A stretch of DNA of 64,000 nucleotides from Botryosphaeria dothidea (Eukaryota; Ascomycota; Dothideomycetes; Botryosphaeriales; Botryosphaeriaceae), in the NCBI GenBank assembly GCA_011503125.2, contig WWBZ02000001.1, positions 3,410,001 through 3,474,000 of the forward strand, in the 5' to 3' direction. A program made the translations under genes and the position numbers. The notes under the pieces were generated by a model. It saw only the letters and a list, made by a program, of their open reading frames with translations. It ran no database searches and was not told the origin of the DNA. This document shows positions 55,123 through 64,000 of the stretch, one piece after another; position 1 is the first letter of the stretch; the number at the start of each line of letters is the position of its first letter.

Positions 55123-56730
55123 TCACATGTGGTTTCCTCCCCGCACCTGCCGCTGCAGTGCCTCCGCTCGGTCACGCCGTCTCTGCTCCTCCGCTTGCTT
55201 AATGACCGTCGGCCAGATGTAGCTGCGGTAGCTCCTCAGCGTATCCATGCTCCCCGGCGTCAGGCACCGATACTGGAACTTCCTGCCGCCCGTGAACTCC
55301 ATGAGCTCATCAAGCCTGACTGTCTGGATGGCGCCAAAATTGACCCACGAAGCCTTCAGCATCTGCATCCCGTCCTTGAGCTGCAGCTTCGGCAGTCCGT
55401 AGTGGTTGGCCACGCCCTCGTGCTGGATGAGCAGGTACACGCTGGCGAGGTACTTGCGGTGGCTCAGGTTGCGGATGTTCCCGAACCGCTTCGCCAGCGT
55501 GCCCCTCTGCCCGAAACTCGTGGTCAGCGCGATGTCGACTTCCGCGAGGCTGCGAGCGTCCACGATCACGGCCGGGTGGTTGCGCTGCGGGTCGCGCCTG
55601 GTCGGCTTGGCGTGGACGATCAGGCCAGGCTCGAGGTCCTCGAACTTGAGGCGCCAGGGGTTGGCCTCGTACCAGCTTGCGCGAGCGGCGGTGTCCGGGC
55701 CGGTGTCGGGCGGGCCACCTTCAACATTGGTCTCGCTGGGCTCGGCATGAACGACGGTGGTGGACGTAGTGGCAGTGGAAGCGCGAGCCGTAGCTGCCGC
55801 TTGCTGCGGGAGGTTCACGGCTTGCTGACTCTCCTGATCACCATGCATTATACTATGTTGATTGCCAGCCGTCATCACCTGGTTCCCGTAAACAAGATGG
55901 TAGGATTGCTGGTTGAATTCCGTACCACTGAAAACGGCTGGGTGATGTTGGGAAGGCAAGGATTGGTTCATGCCGAAAGTGCCAGGTCCTTGCATGGCAC
56001 CATGTTGATTCTGATGACTAGCATCCAGAGGACCGCCGTTGTTGTCACCGTTCTGACCGAAGTAGCTGGAGTTGTGCTGATAGGAACCATTACTACTGTA
56101 AGGGTAGTATGCGTTCTGTTGGAAGGAGGTGCTGTGCCAGTGGCTGTAGTCCGGAGCGCTGCCAGTCCAAGAGGAGTAATCGTACGGCGCTGCAGGTGCG
56201 AATTGCTGGCCATCAACCCCCATTGCGTAGGACGTGGAACTCATCATATGGCTTTGATGGTACATCGCAGTGGTGCTCTCGCCGCCTCTGTTCGTGGCAG
56301 GAGGAGCAAATTTATATGGCGATGGCACCGTCGGTGCTCCTTGGTACGCAGTGGGCCAGGCTTGGCCGAAATGGCTCAGATCTGGGTGGAGATCGGGATT
56401 ATTGCTGAACTGCTGCGCCGAGCCAGCGGGAAGATCGAACTGATGGCTACCTCCATAGCCTCGGGCAAAGTAGTCAGCGCCGTGCGGCGTGGATGGGTAC
56501 TGTTGCCCCGACGCGGCCGTTGGAATCCACAGTCCATTTGGCGCGAAGCTTCCGGTCATCCCATGAGCCTCATTCAGACTTTCGCTTCCGCGGCCGTTCT
56601 CATGTTCCGCGTGGTTGGTTTCGTTGCTCGAATCTGCCGCTGTTGGGTCAGCAAGTCCTAATCCCATCCAAGAAGTAGTAGACTTACACGTCATGTTTGG
56701 GTGCATACGTCTCCTGTTATGCGAGGACAT
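55123..56730 (-). CDS. array gene B8: HPAVI-domain protein
   Basis: Exons 56688-56730 (43 nt, MSSHNRRRMHPNMT) and 55123-56639; the 48-nt intron has GTAAGT, a GCTGACC branch-like site and CAACAG, and being a multiple of three leaves the frame open when unspliced. Spliced length 519 residues. The N-terminal 330 residues are Gln/Ser/Tyr/Asn/Gly-rich, prion-like in parts. The domain is the clearest of group B: KFEDLEPGLIVHAKPTRRDP, RNHPAVIVDARSLAEVDIAL, TTSFGQRGTLAKRFGNIRNL, SVYLLIQHEGVANHYGLPKL, LKDGMQMLKASWVNFGAIQT, VRLDELMEF, and a helix SMDTLRSYRSYIW with a basic/acidic tail. A TATAAA at 56788-56793 is 58 bp upstream of the ATG. Intact; the founding (rightmost) gene in position. Confidence 0.87.
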   Translation of the reverse strand: MSSHNRRRMHPNMTCKSTTSWMGLGLADPTAADSSNETNHAEHENGRGSESLNEAHGMTGSFAPNGLWIPTAASGQQYPSTPHGADYFARGYGGSHQFDLPAGSAQQFSNNPDLHPDLSHFGQAWPTAYQGAPTVPSPYKFAPPATNRGGESTTAMYHQSHMMSSTSYAMGVDGQQFAPAAPYDYSSWTGSAPDYSHWHSTSFQQNAYYPYSSNGSYQHNSSYFGQNGDNNGGPLDASHQNQHGAMQGPGTFGMNQSLPSQHHPAVFSGTEFNQQSYHLVYGNQVMTAGNQHSIMHGDQESQQAVNLPQQAAATARASTATTSTTVVHAEPSETNVEGGPPDTGPDTAARASWYEANPWRLKFEDLEPGLIVHAKPTRRDPQRNHPAVIVDARSLAEVDIALTTSFGQRGTLAKRFGNIRNLSHRKYLASVYLLIQHEGVANHYGLPKLQLKDGMQMLKASWVNFGAIQTVRLDELMEFTGGRKFQYRCLTPGSMDTLRSYRSYIWPTVIKQAEEQRRRDRAEALQRQVRGGNHM

Positions 56731-59700
56731 AGCGAGCTCAGAGCAGTGCGATGTATTAGGTAGTCAACGTTCGGTGTGGGTCCGCAGTTTATAGAACTGG
56801 TCGACAGTGTCGGAGGATGGGTGGCAGTGGAGAGGTTGAGGGCGAGAGTGGCGAGTAGAGGTCCTTATGGCGGCCGAGTGGCCTTTTTGCAGACGGTGAC
56901 CGGCGGTGTTACACTCTTGACTGGCTAGGCGGAGTTAACACTCACAAATGAGTGTGCTGAGCGGAGTCCAGGCTCGCCTCCCTCACGAAGCGAAACCAGA
57001 TTTGTTCTGTGGCAGAGAAGAGTAGGAGGGTAGTATTGGCGGCTCTGCGGGCTCTGGATCAGACATTCCAGGGGCTTTTTAGAAGCATCCGGCTGCCATT
57101 ACTCCCACTGTTGATTCCCATCCTCGCGGTCCCTTCATATATAGATCAACAAGATCCCTCAAGCGTAGCGATGCAGCTGTAGCTCAAGGTATGTGCCTGT
57201 GTCCGACGCAGCAAAACGTGCTATATAGTCGTAGAACACGGAAACGGCTCGAAAATCGGCATTGTATCTCTGCTTGGTCAAGAGGTGCGCTCATTCTCAT
57301 TAATCGGAGGTCCTCACGGTTTCGCACGCTTGAGATTACCAGCGAAGCGCGCCTCCATGACGAGGGCAACGAGACTGTTTCTGCGGCCGTCCTGGCCACA
57401 ACATTGCCCATACTTCTCTCAATATATACACGCATGGAAGAGAAGCTTATGAGCTCACAAGAACAAACAGGGCAAGGCAATCAGGTGCACGTCGGCGTGG
57501 TGATGATTTCTCTGGGCGATTGCGGCGTGCGGAGATTCTGATTGGTCGCTTGAAATTTTCCTTTTCAGGAAACTGGCAATCTTTCGCAAACGGAGTGCGC
57601 GCGAAGCAAAGTACTTCAGCCCAGAATATTCCAAATTCAGAAAGACATATAGGGAACGTGATAATATGAACACCATTGTTTAAGGCTGTGCTGATCGCTC
57701 GCCAGACCCAGTACAATGTTTCTGTGTCGCCGCCGCTTTACTACAATGTACACATTTGGTTGATCCGACTCCCTTTCGATACTTGCTCTTAGCCATTCAA
57801 ACACATCAATATCCTATGCCTAGGTCCATGTCCATCAAAATCATCTCTCTGATATTTCGCGGACAAATGGGCGCTAAGAAGGACGTGCCGAGGAAGCTCA
57901 GCTTCTGCCGCGCGTTGACCATAGCTATCGGTCAGCCAGGACGATTGACCCACACAGCGCAAGCCAAAGGCAAGTTTTAATAATCGCTACAGGTACCTTT
58001 CGGGTAGCCGGTTGGATCTGCGAGCATCTCGATATGCCCAGGCACCCGGAATGGCTTTCCGGGATTCGCCTGTCTACGAGCGCCCAGATTTGCAATGCTT
58101 TTTCGCCAGGCGCTCCTTGTTTTGGACAATGAAGCTGAACGCTTAGTTGCCCAACTCAATATTTCATACGAGTATGCCTATTTTGAAGCTTGTAAGGGGC
58201 ACCTCACAATAGCGGAGGTACGGCGGCATGCTGAATCCTCGGTACATACGTACAAATGGATCTCGGATCCTGTTTCTGAGATTCCGGCCGAACGGAAGTC
58301 AGACAGCCGTATCGCAGAAGACTCTGATACGCCATAAAGTGCTGGAGATTGCCTCATGTTGGTATCAGCTTCATGGGCTGATGCAACGCATCAACGCGGT
58401 ACTTGACGTAAGACCATCAATGCTGCTATCACCGAATGGTGTAAGCGCATCTGGAATACAAAGCCAGTGTCACGGACGCGTATTGCTGTTGGCTAGAACC
58501 AGATGGCTTGAGCTATCAGCCCGGCTACGCAGAATCTGGCCTGGGCTCTTTCCCACAAGATTGCGAAGTTCGCTGAAAACTTATCGCAAACGGCCCGGTG
58601 GCTTCGGACACTGCCGCGCAAGAAGCCACAATTTCTCCTTTGCACGTGTCGTCCACAGCGGGTTCTAGAGCGCCGTCTTGAGGACGGTGAAGCCTTGAAA
58701 TCCACCCCTCTCCCCATGCGATTGTGTGCTAGATCTCGACTGGTAAATGCGGCAGCCTGGCCAGCCCAACGAACGCAGATCCACATCAAAGGGGTGAGGC
58801 GAGACCGGCGTGATGCCCTACTCAGGAACAGTCTGCGTGACAAGCTTTGCATAAGCTCTTTGACAGACAATCTTCTGTGCCGGTGGGTGTGGTGTGGGTG
58901 CGCGTTTGAGAGTTGAGAAGAAAGTTGAAGTGAAGACTAACCAAGTGATCTATGTATGTAGGAAAACAATGTTTGCAGCTCGTGAATTTGACTCCTGTAC
59001 AAAGTTCGACAGCAAAGCGGGGAAGAAGGCGCACAAATGCCGAACGATAATCTCCCAGGACGGTTCCTGGAGGGTGCAGAAGGTTAAGGTTTTCCGGGAA
59101 GCAGGGAAAGTGGAGCGATCGTTGCAGATACCCATGTAAAGCTTTGAGCGCAAGCTTCTGTTCATTGAAGTCGCTCGACGATGCCGCGGGATGTTGGAGC
59201 AGCAGGTTTTGTGCGCTTGGTGTTTCGATCAGGTCGTCTGTGGGCTGCAGCCTCGTTTCTATCTCGACGGAGATTCCTCCGACGCAATCGGCTAATCGGC
59301 GCCACAACGTGTGGGCTGGAGCGTAGACGGGAAAATCTCCGATCCGGATTGCAATTCGTCCGCCATTAATAGGCTCTTGACGGATGATCCTGGGGATCAG
59401 GCCAGGGGGAAAGTGACAATGATAGTCGTGAAGCGTAGATCTCCATGATCTCTATGGGCGGGTCGCTCGGAGCGCGTTGCTTTGTGTTGACTTCTCTCTC
59501 CTTGCGCTATCAACAAGCGCTAATGGAATATCAAGCCTGGTCCACCCGTGTCACTCAACCTTCTTCTCCTTCTGCTTGTCGGCTAGTGATAGATCAGCAT
59601 TTCCCCGCATTACCTGATCGCTGACCTCCGAGAATCCGACACGCTGATACCAGCACGACTCAGCATCCTCGCACGCGGCCTTTTTTTTTCACAGCTTCCA

Positions 59701-60306
59701 ATTCGACCTCTTTGCGTCAGGAGCACGATCGGCCCTCCAAACTGATACACAAATGACTCGGTGTTGTGGCTTGCAAGCGAGCGACTAGCAGGTCTGGGCG
59801 GGACGGTGCAAGGAACACGTCAGTTGTGCCGCCAGGATTGCACTGCCGGGGAGTTACGCTTTGGCGGCCGGAGGCGCAAAGTCTAAATCGTCCAAGGACA
59901 AACCAGGCCCGACTCCTAGGCTGGCAGGATTCAGGCCGTTGCGCCTCGCTCGACGCCGGCGGTTTGCAGCTGCGCCTGCAATCCCACTGCAAGGCACGCG
60001 ACCCCTTCTGGAAGCGGTGCCGTATGCGAACCTCCCCAAGCCGTATGCGCGTCAGCGCTGTCGCCCAAGCCAGCCCTGAACGCCTCACGGCACCTCCGAA
60101 ACTGCCCCCCCCCCTGGTGCGTAGCAAGCACAACCTGGCAACCCAATTCAGGGCGCGCTTGGGCACGCCTACTTTTCGAAATTGAATATGAATGCCCCAA
60201 GCCCCCTGGCCCTTTTGAGATAAAGACTTCTCGTGCCTGGTTCGCGACGAGCCCCACGATTCAGCCGGTCCCCACTGCGATTTTCAAGAGTCCCGCCATC
60301 ATCGCC
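56731..60306. other. 3.6-kb stretch with no supported gene
   Basis: Numerous short ORFs on both strands; the longest (161 codons, minus, near 58.8-59.3 kb) shows no domain. The 59.8-60.2 kb part is GC-rich. It must contain the B8 promoter at its left end and the promoter of the rhodopsin-like gene at its right end. Confidence 0.45.
56788..56793 (-). promoter_or_regulatory. TATA-box-like element upstream of B8
   Basis: TATAAA on the minus strand, 58 bp before the B8 start codon. Comparable elements lie upstream of A4 (33117-33122), B1 (40863-40868) and B2 (42021-42027) at larger distances. Confidence 0.45.
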
Positions 60307-61882
60307 ATGGCGCTTCCGGCCATTCTCTTGGAGCAGTGGATAGAATACCCCATCGGTGTGTGCGTGAGCCTTCTCCGCCTGTTCGCCCGCGTGCACGTCG
60401 TCGGCTGGCGCAATCTCTACTATGACGACCTCTTCGCCTTTTTAGCAATGGTAAGTCGACGCATCTCTGACCGTTCAAGGAGCCGGCTTGACTGACAGGT
60501 GTTGTGTAGTGTTTCTGGAGCTCCGAGGCGGCGACGATACATATGCTCAGTGCGTTTCCCAGTCGTTCCGCATCACTTGTTCTTACTGACTCCTTCAATC
60601 CAGACGCATATGGCACCCAGATTGGACTCACCGCCGAAAAGGCAGATGCCCTCACAGACAAAGAAGTGAAATCTCTTCGAACTGGATCCAAGGCATTGTT
60701 TGGAGCATGGCTAAGCTACATCTGTCTGATTTGGTCTTTGAAAACCTCTGTGCTGTTCTTCTACAACCGCCTAACGTAAGTGTGCAGCTGCCCTTTGTGC
60801 ATCGGGCTCCAACACCTCCTTCGCCATTACCTTGAACGGTGCACGGACTAACAGTGGATGCTCTCTAAAGGAAAGGACTGAAAGAGCAAAGGCTGGTCAG
60901 GATGCTCGGTTGGTGTGTCGGTGTCAGTTGGCTCGCGATGATCCTACAAGTCTTCCTCCAGTGCCGGCCCGTCCAGGATAACTGGAAGATCAAGCCCTAC
61001 GTCGGCGGTAAGTTCGCAAGCTCACGTCCAGCAGGACGACTCAGTGTACTGACACACGCCCAACAGACGGCTGCACCTTGATCTACGCCCGCTACTACCT
61101 CCTCCTCGTCCTCAACGTCTCGTAAGTCCTTCCCACCCAAAAGAAAGCCGCACACAAAGCCTAACGAACCCCCCAGCACCGACGTCGGCCTCATGGCCTT
61201 CATCCCGGCGCCCATCCTCTGGAAAGCGCAGATCCCGATCAAACGCAAGCTGCTCGTCGCGCTGCTGCTCTTCTCCGGCATCTTCATCGTCGTGGCCGCC
61301 ATCATCCGCTGCGTCATGTCCGTCAACGACATCCGCCACATCGGCACGTCGGGTGTGTGGGCCATCCGCGAGACCTTCGTCTCCATCTTCGCCGTCAACG
61401 CGCCCGCCATCAAGCCGCTGTTCTCGCGCCGCCGCCGCGGCGTGCTCGGCAGCGGCGGCAAGAGCGGCAGCAGCGGCAACAAGTACGGCAGCAGCAGCGC
61501 GCGCGGCGCGAGCCAGAAGCTGTCGCGCCACACGCCGCACGAGGCCGACGAGGTCGAGCTGCGCTCGGGCGCCCAGTGGAGCGGCAAGGACCAATACAGC
61601 ATCCAGGACATCGAGCGGGGGAGCTCCGGCGTCAGCGACGACGACCTGCCGGCCGCCGGGACGACGCCGCCGAAGACGGACGGCCTGCGCATCGAGGTCA
61701 CCAAGGCGTTCGCGACGTCGTCGGAGGAGGGCCTGCCGCTGCAGGGGACCGAGGGCCCGCGGTCGTGGAGCGGGGCGGCGGGCAACGTCATGCACGACAA
61801 CATGAAGGCGAGGGACGGGTGGACGAAGCTTGGGGAGAGGGGTCGCGGTATGACGAACGCGACCGTGACGGCGGAGAGGTAG
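60307..61882 (+). CDS. fungal rhodopsin-domain integral membrane protein (PTH11-like, no CFEM)
   Basis: Six exons: 60307-60450, 60510-60549, 60604-60775, 60871-61007, 61067-61121 and 61177-61882; all donors are GT and phases agree, giving 417 residues. About seven hydrophobic segments span residues 1-275. Family hallmarks: YYDDLFAFLAM after the first segment, NAYGTQIGL, a QCRPVQDNW loop, DGCTLIYARYY, NVSTDVGLMAFIPAPILWKA, and AIRETFVSIFAVNAPAIKPLF. The cytoplasmic C-terminus of about 140 residues is Ser/Gly/Lys-rich with GGKSGSSGNKYGSSSARGAS. Proteins of this family are plasma-membrane receptors or receptor-like proteins; the ligand is unknown. No CFEM cysteine domain is present at the N-terminus. 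Confidence 0.88.
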
Positions 61883-64000
61883 AAGGGTTCTTTTCCAGGC
61901 GTTGGGAGGCGGCGTCTTTAACAAAAAGCAACAACATGATATCCCGAGGTATTTACAAGGGTAATGGGCCAGCGAGTATCCGGAGTGGAGAGGCTTCCTT
62001 TCTTCTTTTTCTTTTGTTAACCACCATTCTGGCGGCAATGAAGTTTGACGAGTCTCCTTGATTACTGGGTAAAATCAGGATCGGAAACCGCGTACGGGAA
62101 CAAATAAATTTTTGTATACTTTGGCTCAATATGAAGCGTCTGTTCATCCACTGATCTTCTGCAACCGAATCCACCAGATGCGATCAACGTCTAAAATGAG
62201 AACACATCGAGGAAAAGCCAGAGAACAGAAAGTGGAATTTTTGAACTATTTGCGCTATAGGTGAACGAATCTCAAGTTCTGCTCATACAGTACATGGATG
62301 CATGAGCAAGACATGAAAAGAACAGTTGAGGCTCAGAGGGGCACTTGGTTCCCGCTACCATAGCTTTTGCAGTTGAGATGAATAGGGCAGTAAAGGATCA
62401 GAATGATCCATCTCGCCTTCGACGATTTCGTAGAGGGTACCCGCAGGGAGATCCCCTCCGCAGACGATCGCGTAACAGCCTGGTGGAGCAGGCGCGGGAG
62501 ATGGCGCATTTTTGGAGAGTATGGTGTGTGTGCGTTCGCTTCGACTCAACAGCGGTCAAGAACGGTACGCCAAATGGGCCTAACGAGGAGATGATAGGGG
62601 ACGTGGAGGTCCCTTGAAACGAGCGGTCCGTGTTGCGAGCTGACTCGAGCGGGGCAAAAACCTGGGGATTGATTTTCGTCTTCCCCATAACGTAAAAGCC
62701 GGCTCTATTATTTGCCGCTTGGCCTTACAGTCGGCTTTCCGACTACTTTGCACATAAAGACCGTCGTCGCTGATCTTTTCCACTCCCACGACGAAACCGG
62801 AAGCCGGCTCCCCCTCGCCAATTATGTGTCTGAGAAACGCATCCCGGCCGAGTCGTGAGCTTCCGATTCGCCCATGCATCGACCGCGCCGGCCATGCTCG
62901 TACATACAAGAGCACTGGTACCCTCTTGACTCAAGCAGTGCAGCTCGGAGAGACGTAAATACGCCGCTGTGCCCAGCCGAGCCGAGAGTGTACGCGGCAC
63001 TGCCTCCCATTCGCCTCCCCTCGGCACCACGTCTCCGAGCGTTCGTAATTCAGCGTTGCGCCTGATTAGCAACACCGCCCGCGAACACGGCAAATCCACC
63101 GCCTTTATAGTGCACATCACTTCCCAACCAGCCCGTCCCGTGTCGGCAACTGTTACATCCTTCGTCTTGCATTGCGGCGCTTTCAGCTCGTCCGTTAAGG
63201 CCGCGAAAACCGGGGGCCCTTCTTCGGGCGGCCCGACAGTCTCCGCATTTCGCCTACGTACTCTCCCTTGCGAGTACGGAGGCTGGGTACCAGCAACCTG
63301 GTCCCTCCTTGCCACATGGGGCCTAGTGGCCAGTGATCACGATTTGGGAGCGCTCGGTGGACCTCGAGCGTATTGCGACGGGCCGTGCAAATGTATGGGA
63401 AGAATTGGCCCAGATGACAGGGCTCCAATTTTTCCGGATGAATGCGCCGACGACTCATGATAAGAGCATGTTGCGCTGTTTTTTGAGACCGATCTCGTAA
63501 GAAGACGGATGAACCTTTAGCGTTGTGTATCATGACCATGTATTGCGCTTCAGGCAGGAACAGGAACCCAAGCCGCGCGTGAATCCACCAGAAACCTAAC
63601 CACTGTCATAGAGAACTTCGCCTGACGAACTTCACAAACGGAGGATCGCTGTTCAATATTTTCATGTCATTATGGATCGAAGAAAAGGAGTGTCTGCAGC
63701 GCTTCAGGGGTATGAAATGTGTTCGTAGAGAAAGAACAGCATTGTGGCGCATGGTGCAGACCTCAAGGATGTCTGACCCGACAGTGCCTACGCGACTATC
63801 AACCGGAGCGCTGCTGCGTGCTGAAAACAGACTATAACCAGCTCACAGTCTCTTTGTCATCAAACTTGTGCCTCCTGCGCGTCGGCGCCTTAGGCAGCTT
63901 TCTAAACGGCTACACAGCCTCGGGGATGGGCATGGCGATGAGGCGGTGCGAGTGGGTGTCTACAGTGGTGGGTGGAAAAGGACCAAGGACCAAGTTTTTT
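61883..64000. other. right end of window, no supported gene
   Basis: 2.1 kb. A 190-codon minus-strand ORF at 62743-63315 and several shorter ones lack recognisable domains. I see no RNA gene or mobile element. Confidence 0.45.

Noticed and set aside
54847..56661. 604-codon plus-strand ORF
   Set aside because: Antisense to B8; no domain, and B8 has clear homology and splice signals. A composition shadow.
58822..59307. 161-codon minus-strand ORF
   Set aside because: No recognisable motif; overlapping plus-strand ORFs of similar quality.
62743..63315. 190-codon minus-strand ORF
   Set aside because: GC-driven, no motif; cannot be supported.
1..64000. CRISPR arrays, tRNA/rRNA genes, complete transposons
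   Set aside because: No regularly spaced repeats, no cloverleaf with intact boxes, no transposase, reverse transcriptase or terminal repeats recognised by eye.

Overview
The window looks like nuclear DNA of a filamentous ascomycete (Pezizomycotina). Short introns of about 46-110 bp carry GTAAGT-type donors and CTAAC/CTGAC-like branch sites. The recognisable genes are an MLH3-type MutL homologue, a Kish (KSH1) secretory protein, BTB/POZ proteins and a fungal rhodopsin-like membrane protein. A class cannot be fixed by eye; Dothideomycetes is only a weak guess. No CRISPR array, rRNA gene, tRNA gene or complete transposon was seen.

Layout. 1-511: 5' part of a secreted protein running off the left edge. 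3.5-12.6 kb: conserved housekeeping genes (AHC1-like zinc-finger protein, MLH3, a conserved low-complexity fungal protein). 13.5-17.1 kb: three BTB/POZ paralogues that share a 59-nt first exon and the same intron position. 17.6-18.1 kb: KSH1, recovered as a four-exon, 72-codon gene with the ATG alone on exon 1. 18.1-23.8 kb: a stretch with no convincing gene.

23.8-56.7 kb: the main feature, an array of 14 paralogous genes, all on the minus strand, which I label A1-A6 and B1-B8. Each has a long, compositionally biased, fast-evolving N-terminal region followed by one conserved domain of about 130-160 residues. The core of that domain is a G-hydrophobic-V strand, then [H/R]P[AG][VIL][VIL], then (in A) a TxWG element and a FLDCR segment or (in B) a YLL[IV]DDG...GLPxLxL...SYVxF segment. 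The order of elements resembles the PemK/MazF-like SH3-type barrel, but that is inference. A genes and B genes occupy separate contiguous halves. At least five members are damaged: in-frame stops in A2, B5, B6 and B7, and frameshifts in A3 and B5. B7 has a PAM2-like peptide (poly(A)-binding-protein ligand), three members have an FPxL peptide, and B3 has a prion-like N-terminus. Together these hint at an RNA-associated role, not demonstrated. One small RING-like gene on the plus strand interrupts the array at 47.3 kb.

56.7-60.3 kb and 61.9-64.0 kb contain no gene I can support. Between them lies a six-exon fungal rhodopsin-domain membrane protein (60.3-61.9 kb). Exon models were derived by reading splice signals and checking phase; all are predictions without transcript support.
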